From: JBKGYG01 sp046546235
Lineage (GTDB): Bacteria; Bacillota; Clostridia; Lachnospirales; DSM-24629
Assembly (NCBI GenBank): GCA_046546235.1
Contig: JBKGYG010000001.1
Coordinates: 1 to 64,000 of the forward strand
DNA: 64,000 nt
Direction: 5' to 3'
This document shows, piece by piece, positions 8,073-18,151 of the stretch (position 1 is its first letter; every line of letters begins with the position of its first letter). The translations under genes were made by a program, and so were the position numbers. The notes below the pieces were generated by a model that had not been told where the DNA came from, ran no database searches, and worked only from the letters and a program-made list of their open reading frames with translations.

Positions 8073-9155
8073 CTATTCATACCTTAACATCTTTGATACT
8101 ATCCTATCTCTCAATTCATTATATTCATCAAAATTCATATTAGGTATATAATAATCTTCAATCTTATCGTGATTCTCTTTTGCTCTACTTATATTTTTTA
8201 ATGCTATTTTTAAAAGTTCTTCATACTTTATTTTATCTTCATTTATACTCTCAGAATATCTTTCTATATAATTTTTATCTAAATTTTGTTCCAAATTTAT
8301 TTCTCTATAAGAATTGTCCTTATATATCTGACTTGTTGTTAAAGCAATATTTAATTCTTTAATATTAACTGACATAATTTTTTCGGGAATAAGGGGCGTA
8401 TGAAACACTTCAACATCGTATCCTTTTTCAACAGCGTTCTTATAAATTTTAGTTAACATAGTTGATTTGCCTGTACCTACGTCTCCTTCTATATAATAAA
8501 TCTTAACTTCTTCTGGACTTCCAATCTGTTCTTCTGTATAATCTATATAGCCCCTTGGTGTATAAGCACTGCCAAATAAATGTCTAGTTTTACCTACTTC
8601 TTTGCTTACAACTGCATGCCCTAATATTTCTTGTATTAATACATCTGTTTCTTTATTAAGGTCTCCAAAAATTAAAGACTCTTCGTGTTTCCATATTATA
8701 TCTTCTATAATTAATCTTGCTGCCTCTAAATATTTATAAGCTGTTTTATAAAATTTGGCATTCTTTTCTATATAATAAATAATTGATTCTTTATTTGATT
8801 CTAAACCCCTTACGTCCCAATAATCTCCTAAATGGATAATTTCGTCTACTGCTCCTGGGTTCTTGGGGTCAACTATATGAGGCGCTGTACCATCTATCAT
8901 AGCCACCTTCAAATTAGGTATAACCAAACCATCAATTGACTCATTATCAGAAGAACAATGATGATATTCAATATCATAACCTTTTTTCGTCATTATATTA
9001 GCCACTTTTTTCATTAAAGAAGATTTTCCTGTTCCTGGCCCTCCCTTTAGCACAAAAATCCGATTCGCATCCTTTTCTATTATGTAATCATAATAAGAAT
9101 AAAAACCTCTTGATGTATTGCCCCCTGGAAACATACGTCTAATCTTTTCTGTCAT
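8073..9155 (-). CDS. PRK06851-like ATPase with two P-loop halves
   Basis: A 360-residue soluble protein with two Walker A motifs: GGPGTGKSS (residues 38-46) and EGDVGTGKST (about 223-232). The regions around them are related: each P-loop is preceded by F-x-G-x-x-T-x-RG-(F/Y)-x-x-Y and followed by a GYD(I/V)E...H segment, so the protein looks like an internal tandem duplication. It resembles an ATPase family annotated only as PRK06851, of unknown function. The ATG at 9155 is chosen because AAGGAG lies 7 bases before it; upstream in-frame codons lack a site. It follows uvrA on the same strand but has its own promoter candidate and terminator, so a repair role is not implied. Confidence 0.7.
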   Translation of the reverse strand: MTEKIRRMFPGGNTSRGFYSYYDYIIEKDANRIFVLKGGPGTGKSSLMKKVANIMTKKGYDIEYHHCSSDNESIDGLVIPNLKVAMIDGTAPHIVDPKNPGAVDEIIHLGDYWDVRGLESNKESIIYYIEKNAKFYKTAYKYLEAARLIIEDIIWKHEESLIFGDLNKETDVLIQEILGHAVVSKEVGKTRHLFGSAYTPRGYIDYTEEQIGSPEEVKIYYIEGDVGTGKSTMLTKIYKNAVEKGYDVEVFHTPLIPEKIMSVNIKELNIALTTSQIYKDNSYREINLEQNLDKNYIERYSESINEDKIKYEELLKIALKNISRAKENHDKIEDYYIPNMNFDEYNELRDRIVSKMLRYE

Positions 9156-9266
9156 ATATACACTCCTTGCAAATACTATTCTATTAATCATGTTATGACT
9201 ACTATAGTTAGAATGTGCATTAAAGAGCAAAAATATTTAACACAGCAAAAAATTATAAAATACTTA

Positions 9267-9295
9267 ATTCTAATCAGGTATTATTTTAGATTCAA
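9267..9295 (-). promoter_or_regulatory. Promoter candidate for the P-loop protein gene
   Basis: On the minus strand TTGAAT and TAGAAT are spaced 17 bases apart, just after the uvrA stop. Each element departs from consensus in one or two places. Confidence 0.4.
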
Positions 9296-9304
9296 TGAAA
9301 AGTT

Positions 9305-12160
9305 TTAAACAGCTTTAATTTTACTATTTACATCATCAAATATTCTTTTTAAAAATTGGCCTGTATATGATTTTCTTTCCATTGCCACTTCTTCAGGAGT
9401 ACCAACAGCAATAACTTTCCCACCATTATCTCCTCCTTCAGGTCCTAAATCTATAATATAATCAGCTGTTTTAATAACTTCTAAATTATGCTCTATTACT
9501 AAGACTGTATTACCTCCTTTTACAAGTCTTTGTATAATATTAATCAAACGATGAACATCTGCAAAATGAAGTCCTGTTGTAGGTTCATCTAATATATATA
9601 TAGTTTTACCTGTACTTCTTTTGCTTAGTTCTGTTGCTAACTTAACTCTTTGGGCCTCTCCACCTGATAATGTAGTAGAAGCTTGACCTAACTTTATATA
9701 AGATAAACCTACATCAAAAAGCGTCTGAAGCTTTCTCTTTATCTTAGGAATATTTTTGAAAAATTCAAGTGCTTCCTCAACTGTCATTTTTAAAACATCA
9801 TCAATTGTTTTATCTTTATACTTAACTTCTAACGTTTCTCTATTATATCTTTTTCCATGACAAACTTCACATGGAACATATACATCTGGTAAAAAATGCA
9901 TTTCTATTTTTATAATACCATCCCCTCTACAAGATTCACATCTTCCACCTTTAACATTAAAGCTGAATCTACCTTTTTTATACCCTTTCATTTTAGCTTC
10001 ATTTGTATTAGCAAATAATTCTCTTATATGATCAAATACTCCTGTATATGTTGCAGGATTTGATCTAGGAGTACGACCTATAGGAGATTGATCTATATCA
10101 ATAACTTTATCTAAATGTTCAATTCCTATAATTTCGTCATGCTTTCCAGATTTTTTCTTTGCTTTATTTAAATCTTTTGCCAATCGCTTGTATAATATCT
10201 CATTTATTAAAGAGCTTTTTCCTGAACCCGAAACACCAGTAACACATGTAAAGATTCCCAATGGTATATCTGCTTTGATATTTTTTAAGTTATTTTCTTC
10301 TGCACCTTTTATTGTAATCCATTTACCCTTTGGCTTGTTTCTTGTATCAGGAATTTCTATCTTTTTTTTGCCACTCAAATAAGCTCCTGTTATAGATGCT
10401 TCATTTTTTATAATTTCTTCTACTGTTCCTTGGGCAATAACTTGTCCTCCATGAGCTCCTGCCCCAGGACCAATATCTACAATATGATCTGCAGCAAACA
10501 TTGTATCCTCATCATGCTCTACTACGATTAGTGTGTTCCCCAAATTCTTTAAATTCGCTAAAGTTCTTAATAATTTTTCATTATCTCTTTGGTGTAACCC
10601 TATACTTGGTTCATCTAATATATACACAACTCCTACTAAACCTGAACCTATCTGTGTTGCTAAACGAATTCTTTGAGCTTCGCCACCAGATAAAGTTCCT
10701 GCTGCTCGTGACAAAGTCAAATACTCCAATCCTACATCCACAAGAAAACCTACTCTAGCATTTATTTCTTTAAGAATTTGTTCTCCAATTAATTGCTGCC
10801 TTTGATCTAATTTCAAATCTTTAAAGAAACTCTTAGCATCTCTAATAGACATGCTAGTGACTTCTGCAATGTTTTTGCCAGCTATAGTTATAGCTAATGC
10901 TTCTTTATTTAATCTTGCTCCTTCACAAGTAGGACAAGGTGTATTAGTCATATATCCTTCATATTCCTGTTTCATATATTCTGAAGAAGTCTCACGATAT
11001 CGACGCTCTAAACTTTTAACAATTCCTTCAAAAACTGTATCATATTCTCCTGTCCCACGTTCATTTTTAAAATGCACCTTTACTTTTTCTCCATTAGTGC
11101 CATACATAATCATATACTTTATATTATTTGGTAATTCTTCATATGGTACTTTTAAGCTGAAGTTGTATTTATCTGCTAATGCTGTAAAAAGACTTCTAAC
11201 ATAGCTTTCTTCACTTGTGGCAGCATACCAACCTGGTGCAACAATTGCTCCTTCTAATATAGTTAACTTACCATTAGGAACTATTAATTCAGGATCAAAT
11301 TCCATCTTAAATCCAAGCCCATGGCAATCTTGACAAGCACCAAAAGGATTATTAAATGAAAATAATCTAGGCTCAATCTCATTAATACTAACACCACAAT
11401 CAGGGCAAGCAAAGCTTTGACTAAATGTTAAGCTCTCTCCACCTATTACATCAACAACTAGTAGCCCTCCTGTTAATTGTAATACTGTTTCTATGGAATC
11501 AGCCAAACGTCTTTCTATATCATCTTTTATTATCAATCTATCTACAACTATTTCTATTGTGTGTTTTTTGTTTTTATCTAATTGAATATCCTCTGATAAC
11601 TCGTACATGTTTTCATCTATTTTGACTCTTACATAACCACTTTTTCTTGCTTGTTCAAGTAATTTTATGTGTTGTCCTTTCCTTCCTCTTACAACAGGAG
11701 CTAATAGTTGGATTTTAGTACGTTCTTCTAATGATATAATGCTATCAACCATCTGATCTACTGTTTGTCGTTTTATCTCATTCCCACATTTTGGGCAATG
11801 AGGAATTCCTACACGAGCATATAACAAACGAAAATAATCATAAATTTCTGTTACAGTCCCAACAGTAGACCTTGGATTTCTACTTGTAGTTTTTTGATCA
11901 ATAGAAATAGCAGGGGATAATCCCTCTATATGTTCTACATCTGGTTTTTCCATCTGCCCTAAGAACTGTCTAGCATATGCAGATAATGATTCTACATATC
12001 TTCTTTGCCCTTCAGCATAAATAGTATCAAAAGCTAATGATGACTTGCCCGAACCACTTAGTCCCGTAAAAACAATAAAATGTTCTCTTGGTATAGTTAA
12101 ATCGATATTTTTTAAATTATGCTCCTTTGCTCCTTTTATAACAATATTATGTTGTGACAT
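9305..12160 (-). CDS. uvrA: UvrA, excinuclease ABC subunit A
   Basis: UvrA is the damage-sensing ATPase of nucleotide excision repair; as a dimer it delivers UvrB to lesions. The 951 residues carry two ABC ATPase modules: Walker [10 protein letters not shown] near residue 33 and SGSGKSS near residue 645, and two ABC signatures, [15 protein letters not shown] and [13 protein letters not shown]. Zinc modules show as paired CxxC motifs ([13 protein letters not shown] with CEVCHG). The ATG follows GAGAGGTGATATT. It starts 19 bases after the uvrB stop, so both should be cotranscribed from the SOS-boxed promoter before uvrB. No key residue is missing. Confidence 0.98.
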   Translation of the reverse strand: MSQHNIVIKGAKEHNLKNIDLTIPREHFIVFTGLSGSGKSSLAFDTIYAEGQRRYVESLSAYARQFLGQMEKPDVEHIEGLSPAISIDQKTTSRNPRSTVGTVTEIYDYFRLLYARVGIPHCPKCGNEIKRQTVDQMVDSIISLEERTKIQLLAPVVRGRKGQHIKLLEQARKSGYVRVKIDENMYELSEDIQLDKNKKHTIEIVVDRLIIKDDIERRLADSIETVLQLTGGLLVVDVIGGESLTFSQSFACPDCGVSINEIEPRLFSFNNPFGACQDCHGLGFKMEFDPELIVPNGKLTILEGAIVAPGWYAATSEESYVRSLFTALADKYNFSLKVPYEELPNNIKYMIMYGTNGEKVKVHFKNERGTGEYDTVFEGIVKSLERRYRETSSEYMKQEYEGYMTNTPCPTCEGARLNKEALAITIAGKNIAEVTSMSIRDAKSFFKDLKLDQRQQLIGEQILKEINARVGFLVDVGLEYLTLSRAAGTLSGGEAQRIRLATQIGSGLVGVVYILDEPSIGLHQRDNEKLLRTLANLKNLGNTLIVVEHDEDTMFAADHIVDIGPGAGAHGGQVIAQGTVEEIIKNEASITGAYLSGKKKIEIPDTRNKPKGKWITIKGAEENNLKNIKADIPLGIFTCVTGVSGSGKSSLINEILYKRLAKDLNKAKKKSGKHDEIIGIEHLDKVIDIDQSPIGRTPRSNPATYTGVFDHIRELFANTNEAKMKGYKKGRFSFNVKGGRCESCRGDGIIKIEMHFLPDVYVPCEVCHGKRYNRETLEVKYKDKTIDDVLKMTVEEALEFFKNIPKIKRKLQTLFDVGLSYIKLGQASTTLSGGEAQRVKLATELSKRSTGKTIYILDEPTTGLHFADVHRLINIIQRLVKGGNTVLVIEHNLEVIKTADYIIDLGPEGGDNGGKVIAVGTPEEVAMERKSYTGQFLKRIFDDVNSKIKAV

Positions 12161-12179
12161 AATATCACCTCTCTTCTAA

Positions 12180-14168
12180 TTAATCCATAGTTTGTAATTG
12201 TTTTTTTAGTTCTATTAATTGATCTCGAAATTCTGCTGCTCTTTCGAATTGTAAATCTGCTGCTGCTTGGTTCATCTCTTTTGATATTTGGCTAACTAGT
12301 ACAGTTAGCTCTTCTTTATCCATAGATTCAGGATCTTTTTTTAGTTTATATTGTCCTTTGCCTTCTGCTGCTTTGGATATACTAATTAAGTCCCTTACCT
12401 TCTTCTTGATAGTCTGAGGGGTAATTCCATGTGCTTTATTATAATCTTCTTGTATATGTCTACGACGATTAGTTTCAGATATTGCGTTTCCCATAGCCTC
12501 TGTTACTGTATCAGCATACATTATTACTCGACCTTCAACATTTCTAGCAGCTCTACCTATCGTCTGAACAAGAGAAGTCTCTGAACGAAGAAACCCTTGT
12601 TTATCTGCATCAAGTATAGCAATAAGCGATACTTCTGGAATATCTAGCCCTTCCCTTAATAGATTAATACCTATTAATACATCAAAAACGTCCATACGCA
12701 AATCCCTAACAATCTCTAATCTTTCTAATGTATCTATATCCGAGTGCAAATATCTTACTCTAATACCTACTTCTTTCATATAGTCAGTTAAATCTTCTGA
12801 CATACGTTTTGTTAGAGTTGTTATTAGTATTTTTTGCTGTTTTTTTATAACATTATTTACCTCAGAAATCAAATTATCAATTTGACCCTTAACAGGGCGT
12901 ACTTCAATTTCTGGATCTAACAGACCTGTTGGCCTTATAATCTGCTCTACTCTTAGTTGTTCAGATTCTGCTTCATATGGTCCCGGAGTTGCAGATACAA
13001 ATAATATTTGATTTATCTTTTTCTCAAACTCCTGAAAATTAAGAGGTCTGTTATCCTTTGCTGATGGAAGTCTAAAACCATACTCCACTAAAGTATTTTT
13101 CCTAGCTTGGTCACCTGAGTACATCCCTCTTACTTGAGGTATTGTAATATGTGATTCATCTACTATTATTAAAAAATCATCTGGAAAATAATCAATCAAA
13201 GTATGGGGCGTACTTCCTGGTGCTCTACCTGATAGATGTCTTGAATAATTCTCAATACCAGAACAAAATCCTGTTTCTCTTAGCATCTCAATATCAAAGT
13301 TAGTACGCTGTGCTATTCTCTGCGCTTCTAATAATTTATCTTCTTCTTTAAAGTTTCTAACACACTCTTCTAATTCTTCTTGAATTGATGTAATTGCTCC
13401 TTCTAATTTATCAGGTGGTATTACATAATGAGATGCCGGGAATATAGAAATATGTTTAACAGATCCTATAATTTCTCCTGTAAGTACATCTACCTCTGTA
13501 ATCCGATCAATCTCATCACCAAAGAACTCAACTCTTATAGCTTGTTTTCCTGAACCTGCAGGAATTATCTCTACAACATCTCCTCTAACACGAAAAGTAC
13601 CTCGTTTAAAATCTAAATCATTTCTAACATATTGAATATCCACAAGTTTTTTAAGAATATCATCTCTATCTTTTATCATTCCAGGTCTTAGAGATAGGAC
13701 TAAATTAGTATAGTCAATAGGATCACCAAGACCATATATACATGAAACACTAGCTACAATAATAACATCTTTTCGTTCAAATAATGCAGCTGTAGCAGAA
13801 TGCCTTAATTTGTCAATCTCTTCATTTATAGAAGAATCTTTCTCTATATAAGTATCAGTATGAGGTACATATGCCTCTGGTTGATAATAATCATAATAAC
13901 TTACAAAATATTCAACTGCATTATTAGGAAAGAATTCTTTAAACTCTCCATATAATTGAGCTGCCAAAGTTTTATTATGTGCAATAATTAATGTAGGTTT
14001 TTGAATCTCCTGTATTATGTGTGCCATAGTAAAAGTTTTCCCTGAACCTGTTACTCCTAATAATGTTTCACCTTTATTATTATTTTTAAATCCTTTTGAT
14101 AGTTGTTTTATAGCTTCTGGCTGATCTCCTGTTGGTTCGAACTCTGAAACAATCTTAAACTCAGGCAT
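12180..14168 (-). CDS. uvrB: UvrB, excinuclease ABC subunit B
   Basis: UvrB verifies damage and recruits UvrC. It is a helicase-fold protein of 662 residues with Walker [10 protein letters not shown] (near 39-47), the beta-hairpin region with the tyrosine-rich [10 protein letters not shown], the Walker B-type DESH, helicase motif [11 protein letters not shown] and a C-terminal UVR domain ([16 protein letters not shown]) that pairs with the UVR motif of UvrC. It is the first gene of the uvrB-uvrA operon. The promoter about 70 bases upstream is overlapped by a LexA-type box, predicting SOS induction. The ribosome site GAGGTGAAGTAA precedes the ATG. Confidence 0.98.
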   Translation of the reverse strand: MPEFKIVSEFEPTGDQPEAIKQLSKGFKNNNKGETLLGVTGSGKTFTMAHIIQEIQKPTLIIAHNKTLAAQLYGEFKEFFPNNAVEYFVSYYDYYQPEAYVPHTDTYIEKDSSINEEIDKLRHSATAALFERKDVIIVASVSCIYGLGDPIDYTNLVLSLRPGMIKDRDDILKKLVDIQYVRNDLDFKRGTFRVRGDVVEIIPAGSGKQAIRVEFFGDEIDRITEVDVLTGEIIGSVKHISIFPASHYVIPPDKLEGAITSIQEELEECVRNFKEEDKLLEAQRIAQRTNFDIEMLRETGFCSGIENYSRHLSGRAPGSTPHTLIDYFPDDFLIIVDESHITIPQVRGMYSGDQARKNTLVEYGFRLPSAKDNRPLNFQEFEKKINQILFVSATPGPYEAESEQLRVEQIIRPTGLLDPEIEVRPVKGQIDNLISEVNNVIKKQQKILITTLTKRMSEDLTDYMKEVGIRVRYLHSDIDTLERLEIVRDLRMDVFDVLIGINLLREGLDIPEVSLIAILDADKQGFLRSETSLVQTIGRAARNVEGRVIMYADTVTEAMGNAISETNRRRHIQEDYNKAHGITPQTIKKKVRDLISISKAAEGKGQYKLKKDPESMDKEELTVLVSQISKEMNQAAADLQFERAAEFRDQLIELKKQLQTMD

Positions 14169-14231
14169 TTACTTCACCTCATCTTTCGTTGTTAACATTA
14201 CTATATTTTTAAATATAACCTAATTTAATAT

Positions 14232-14270
14232 ATTATATCATACTTATATACAAATGCAAACGTATGTTCT
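14232..14270 (-). promoter_or_regulatory. uvrBA promoter overlapped by a LexA (SOS) box
   Basis: On the minus strand a -35 TTGCAT (14254-14259) and a perfect -10 TATAAT (14232-14237) are 16 bases apart. AGAACATACGTTTG (14257-14270) overlaps the -35 and fits the Gram-positive LexA/DinR consensus CGAAC-RNRY-GTTYG except for the first base. LexA bound there would block RNA polymerase, and DNA damage would release it. Confidence 0.8.
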
Positions 14271-14320
14271 GAAATGGGAATCATTCACTGTCCTAATCAT
14301 AATTCTTATAAATTGACTGA

Positions 14321-14348
14321 TAGGTTGTTAATTTTCATCAACAACCTA
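14321..14348 (-). terminator. Terminator-like hairpin after the MinJ-like gene
   Basis: TAGGTTGTT and AACAACCTA form a perfect 9-bp stem with a 10-base loop, 6 bases past the stop of the PDZ protein gene. The T-tract on the minus strand is poor, so termination may be partial. It separates that gene from the uvrB promoter. Confidence 0.5.
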
Positions 14349-14354
14349 CCCTTT

Positions 14355-15620
14355 TTATATCTTTTTATTTAATTTTTTAATAATCATATGGATTAAACTA
14401 AATTTATTTAACCCTTCTTGTTTAAAAATCACTGCAGGTCGTTCTGGTAACATTTGTATTCCTAATTTTAAATCATTGTTTACATTATCTTGTTTATAAA
14501 TCTTATGTACTCCATTTTGTTTTTCAACTTCTAAAGTAATATAACTACCTGATAAATTTTGCAAAATCATTTTATAATCTAATGAATTATCTACTTGTAC
14601 TCCATTAACTTTATGGACTATATCACCACTTTCTATTCCCATTTTATCAGCATCTCCCTGAGGATATACGCATAAAATACGTACTCCTTTATTTGGAATG
14701 CCAAATAAGGGCTTACCTTTGATTTCAACATACTGATCATATTGAATAATTAATTCATGGGCCAATGCCATATATATAACTCCTATTATTTTAAAGATTA
14801 AATTATAAGTAGAAAGTATAGCTAAAGCCAATAATATGATACTATAAATGATAAGCCTTATAGATGATTTTCTTGCCTTTATATAAGGATTACTTGTGAA
14901 AGTAATAGTTTTATAACCTAATGCTCCAATTATCGGTAATAAAGCATAATAATATATATTTTGTGATAAAATAGGCGGTTTAATTATTGGCCACCAATCT
15001 GGCATTTTTAAAAAATCACCATTAACACTTCCTATTGCTAATGCTAACATAGAAAATGGTATTGGCCAAAACCGTTGTAGTAAATACCCCATTATTATTT
15101 TATCATTTTTTTTAGTTACAATTGGAATAAAGTGTTTACTACCCACAAAAAAAACTAAAATTGCCTCCATCAAATGTAAAATACCAACTAAAACCATAAG
15201 TCCACTTATATCAACATCCATATAAGGAAATTTAATACCAAATACTTTTTGCCCTTGAAATATCAAACTAATTCCACTTAAAATTGCTGCAGAATACGAA
15301 AAGCATAAAAATCTTGGATTAACAAAAGCAATAATAATTGCAATAGGCAACAAAAAAAGAATAGGCATAGTCAATCTTACAGGTAATCCAATTAAAGCCA
15401 TTAAAGCACTTCCGAATATTCCAATTATAATTCCTTGCAAAACACTTTCTATTAATTTTCCTAAATTCTGATAAGGCAATTTATACCCATAAATATTAAC
15501 TGTTTCCGTTTTACTTATAATAAAAAATACAAAGGCCAAAACAAGCAAAAACCATCCATCAAAGACGGCTTTCGCTATTGTTAATAAGGTCAAATGAATT
15601 ATTTCCAAAAATGAATACAT
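14355..15620 (-). CDS. MinJ-like polytopic membrane protein with C-terminal PDZ domain
   Basis: The protein has 421 residues. About eight hydrophobic segments fill residues 10-300, and a PDZ domain follows (about 320-400; core GVRILCVYPQGDADKMGIES, then GDIVHKVNG). The same topology, and the position between a ctp protease and uvrB, match Bacillus MinJ (YvjD), which bridges DivIVA and MinD to control division-site choice. Bacillus shares the order ftsE-ftsX-ctpB-minJ-uvrB-uvrA. Function by homology is plausible but not proven in Clostridia, where Min partners differ. It follows the ctp gene by 36 bases. A Deg-type chaperone role is unlikely because no protease domain is present. Confidence 0.65.
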   Translation of the reverse strand: MYSFLEIIHLTLLTIAKAVFDGWFLLVLAFVFFIISKTETVNIYGYKLPYQNLGKLIESVLQGIIIGIFGSALMALIGLPVRLTMPILFLLPIAIIIAFVNPRFLCFSYSAAILSGISLIFQGQKVFGIKFPYMDVDISGLMVLVGILHLMEAILVFFVGSKHFIPIVTKKNDKIIMGYLLQRFWPIPFSMLALAIGSVNGDFLKMPDWWPIIKPPILSQNIYYYALLPIIGALGYKTITFTSNPYIKARKSSIRLIIYSIILLALAILSTYNLIFKIIGVIYMALAHELIIQYDQYVEIKGKPLFGIPNKGVRILCVYPQGDADKMGIESGDIVHKVNGVQVDNSLDYKMILQNLSGSYITLEVEKQNGVHKIYKQDNVNNDLKLGIQMLPERPAVIFKQEGLNKFSLIHMIIKKLNKKI

Positions 15621-15656
15621 CCTTTTACCCCTATTTTTAGAAATGTTACCATTTCT

Positions 15657-16901
15657 TTATTTTGTCTCTTCATTTATTATCTCTATTGCTTTTTCCAACT
15701 GGACATCTTCTTCCTTTTCAATATTATAACTATATTTTAGTTCATCTGGCAAGACAACCTCGACATCAGGTGCTATTCCTTTTCCATGAATATATTCACC
15801 ATTAGGTGTAAAATACTTGGAAATTGTAAGTTTTATTGCACTACCATCACCAAGTTCTACTAATGATTGAACAAGACCTTTGCCATAAGTAGTTGTTCCA
15901 ACTAAGGTTCCAATACCATGATCCTTTATTGCTCCTGCAAGTATCTCTGAAGCACTAGCACTATAGTCATTAATTAAAATAACAAGTGGTTTTGTAAAAT
16001 TCGCATCATCATTTGATAACAATTCTTCTCTATTACCGTATTTATCTTCTGTATATACGATTATTCCTTCAGGCAATAATTCATCAGCTATATCCTTTAC
16101 AACGCTTAATAACCCTCCTGGATTATTTCTAACATCAATAATTAATCCTTTTTGTCCTTGGTTTTCCAATTCTGTTAAAGCGTTCTTAAATTGATCAACA
16201 GTAACTTCTTCAAATTGATTTATAGCAATATATCCAATCTTTTCTTCTAGCATTTCGTGAGCAATTGTCGGAACCTCTATTTTACCTCTAATTACATCTA
16301 TTTCAAGTATTTCTTTCTCAGTATCCAAAGAATCTTCGTCCTTACTTTCTCTGTATACTGTTAAAACAACCTTTGTTCCTTCATCTCCTTTAACTAAATC
16401 GACTGCACCTTCAAGTGTTTTATTATGAATCTCTTCTCCATCGACCTCTAATAAAACATCTCCAGGCTTCACACCTGCCTGTTCACTTGGACTTCCCACA
16501 AAAGGTATTAAAACGAATTCTTCCGTTTTTTCATCGAAAGATACATATGCTCCAATTCCACTATATATACCTTCCGATTCTTCCATAAAGCTTTCTAATT
16601 CTTTTTCTGTAAAATATTCAGTATAAGGATCTCCAATACTACTAACTATGCCTTCATAAGCATACTCAATTAAATCTTCTTCATCTAAATCTAAATCTTC
16701 ATAGTAAAGCACATTAAGATAATTAACTATCTTACTAATTTTATCGTTTATTTCTGCTTCTTCTACTAAGTTTTCATTTTTATCGTTATTTCGCAAATTA
16801 TTACTTGTTAAAAACTGGTCTGCTCCAATATAAATTAACCCAACAGCAAACATAATTACTATTCCAGTTATTAACCCTTTAAAAAAATTTTTCTCCATCA
16901 T
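15657..16901 (-). CDS. S41-family carboxyl-terminal processing protease (CtpA/CtpB-like)
   Basis: A membrane-anchored serine protease of about 414 residues: an N-terminal helix (residues 10-28), a helical segment, a PDZ domain (IPFVGSPSEQAGVKPGDVLL, about 130-150) and an S41 catalytic domain. The catalytic Ser is in DYSASASEILAGA and the Lys in TTYGKGLVQ. Such enzymes trim extracytoplasmic proteins, as in sporulation signalling (CtpB) or wall-hydrolase control. The start is ATG 16901, behind AAGGAG; the longer reading from 16919 begins before that site. It probably has its own extended -10 promoter and sits between the M23 hydrolase and MinJ-like genes. The exact substrate is unknown. Confidence 0.88.
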   Translation of the reverse strand: MMEKNFFKGLITGIVIMFAVGLIYIGADQFLTSNNLRNNDKNENLVEEAEINDKISKIVNYLNVLYYEDLDLDEEDLIEYAYEGIVSSIGDPYTEYFTEKELESFMEESEGIYSGIGAYVSFDEKTEEFVLIPFVGSPSEQAGVKPGDVLLEVDGEEIHNKTLEGAVDLVKGDEGTKVVLTVYRESKDEDSLDTEKEILEIDVIRGKIEVPTIAHEMLEEKIGYIAINQFEEVTVDQFKNALTELENQGQKGLIIDVRNNPGGLLSVVKDIADELLPEGIIVYTEDKYGNREELLSNDDANFTKPLVILINDYSASASEILAGAIKDHGIGTLVGTTTYGKGLVQSLVELGDGSAIKLTISKYFTPNGEYIHGKGIAPDVEVVLPDELKYSYNIEKEEDVQLEKAIEIINEETK

Positions 16902-16950
16902 TAGTAACTCCTTCATCATACTATTAATATTCTATTGCTATTATTAATTT

Positions 16951-16959
16951 ATTATACCA
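16951..16959 (-). promoter_or_regulatory. Extended -10 promoter candidate for the ctp gene
   Basis: TGG-TATAAT on the minus strand is a full TGn-extended -10 element, about 50 bases before the ctp start and just past the hairpin that ends the M23 gene. The -35 is weak. Confidence 0.5.
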
Positions 16960-16972
16960 TACTTATATGTAG

Positions 16973-16997
16973 AAAGTAGATACGTTGTATCTACTTT
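16973..16997 (-). terminator. Hairpin after the M23 hydrolase gene
   Basis: AAAGTAGATAC and GTATCTACTTT form an 11-bp perfect stem with a 3-base loop, touching the stop of the M23 gene. The T-run is better on the plus strand (CTTTTTTAT) than on the minus strand. It probably ends or attenuates ftsEX-M23 transcription before the ctp promoter. Confidence 0.6.
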
Positions 16998-16998
16998 T

Positions 16999-18135
16999 TT
17001 ATCTATCAACCATAGTTAAAGGATTAATCCATTCTCCTGATTTTCTTACTGAAAAATGCAAATGTGGTCCAGTTGAATATCCCGTGCTTCCTGCTTTAGA
17101 AATCGGTTGCCATTTCCCAACTTCATCACCTACTGACACAAGTAATCTAGAATTATGTGCATATAAAGTCATATATCCACTTCCATGGTCTATTACAATA
17201 TAATTACCGTAAGAATTACTCCATCCAGCTTCCACAACTTTCCCTGCCGCAGCCGAAACAATATCTGTTCCTGTTGGAGCTGGTATATCAATACCATTAT
17301 GAAACTTTTGAGTATTAAAAATAGGGTGAGTACGATTACCAAAATATGAACTGATTCTGGAATAATTTGGCACCGGCCAAGCCATTTTCCCTCCGTCATA
17401 TTTAAGTCTGCTTTCCATCTCTAATTTTATAATTAGGTTTTCTGTTTCTTCTAAGCCGTCTTCATATTCATCAAGTGCAACTTTGCTTTCTTCTAAATTT
17501 TCTTTGTAATTATCAAACTCATTGGCCTTTAATACAAGAACTTTTTCAACAGTATCTTTCTCTAAATTTAATTCTGCTGTAAGATGTTCTAATTCATTTT
17601 TCTCTAATTCTAATTGACTTTCTTGACTTTCTATTTCTTCTTTAATTAAAACTAAATCTTCTAAAACATTATTATCATAGTCCATTATCTTTTCAATATA
17701 TTCCATACGACTTAATAAATCTGTTAAATCTTTAGCCTCTAACAACATTTCTAAATATAACGTATCTCCATATTCATACATAAATTTCATTCGTTCTTTA
17801 GCTAATTCATATTGTTTGTCTTCGTTTTCTTTTGCAATCTCTAAATTTGCTAGAGTATTATTTATTTCTGCATGTTTATTTACTAATTGTTCTTCCAAAG
17901 TATATATTTTGGTGTCAAGTTGCTCTATCTCTATGTCTAATTCTTGAATATATTGTAATGTATCTACTTTTGCTTGTTCTAATTCTTCAATTTTTATTTG
18001 AGTATCTTTTATTCTATCTTCCAATTCATCTTTTTTATTTTTTGCGTCATCCATGTTATCTGCAAAAACTGTAACTGACATAATTAAGATAAAACTAAAA
18101 ACAAACACACTTTTAAACCATACTTTTCCTTTCAC
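16999..18135 (-). CDS. Secreted coiled-coil M23 peptidoglycan hydrolase (EnvC/PcsB-like)
   Basis: The 378-residue protein has an N-terminal signal peptide (VWFKSVFVFSFILIMSVTVFA), then a long coiled coil (about residues 27-245) rich in E, K and L, then an M23 (LytM) domain. The zinc ligands are visible in HNGIDIP (HxxxD) and HLHFSV (HxH). The coiled-coil plus M23 layout, and placement 17 bases after ftsX, match hydrolases or hydrolase activators that FtsEX drives across the membrane (EnvC in E. coli; PcsB and CwlO play this part in Gram-positives with other catalytic domains). It should split septal or lateral peptidoglycan. The intact ligands suggest it is itself active. Confidence 0.85.
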   Translation of the reverse strand: MKGKVWFKSVFVFSFILIMSVTVFADNMDDAKNKKDELEDRIKDTQIKIEELEQAKVDTLQYIQELDIEIEQLDTKIYTLEEQLVNKHAEINNTLANLEIAKENEDKQYELAKERMKFMYEYGDTLYLEMLLEAKDLTDLLSRMEYIEKIMDYDNNVLEDLVLIKEEIESQESQLELEKNELEHLTAELNLEKDTVEKVLVLKANEFDNYKENLEESKVALDEYEDGLEETENLIIKLEMESRLKYDGGKMAWPVPNYSRISSYFGNRTHPIFNTQKFHNGIDIPAPTGTDIVSAAAGKVVEAGWSNSYGNYIVIDHGSGYMTLYAHNSRLLVSVGDEVGKWQPISKAGSTGYSTGPHLHFSVRKSGEWINPLTMVDR

Positions 18136-18151
18136 TCTACCACCTCATAAT

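Noticed and set aside
10851..11204. A 117-codon plus-strand frame within uvrA
   Set aside because: It is a shadow of uvrA on the opposite strand with no ribosome site.
16973..16997. A plus-strand terminator
   Set aside because: The T-run is better on the plus strand, but no plus-strand gene lies upstream; it is listed with the minus-strand M23 gene instead.
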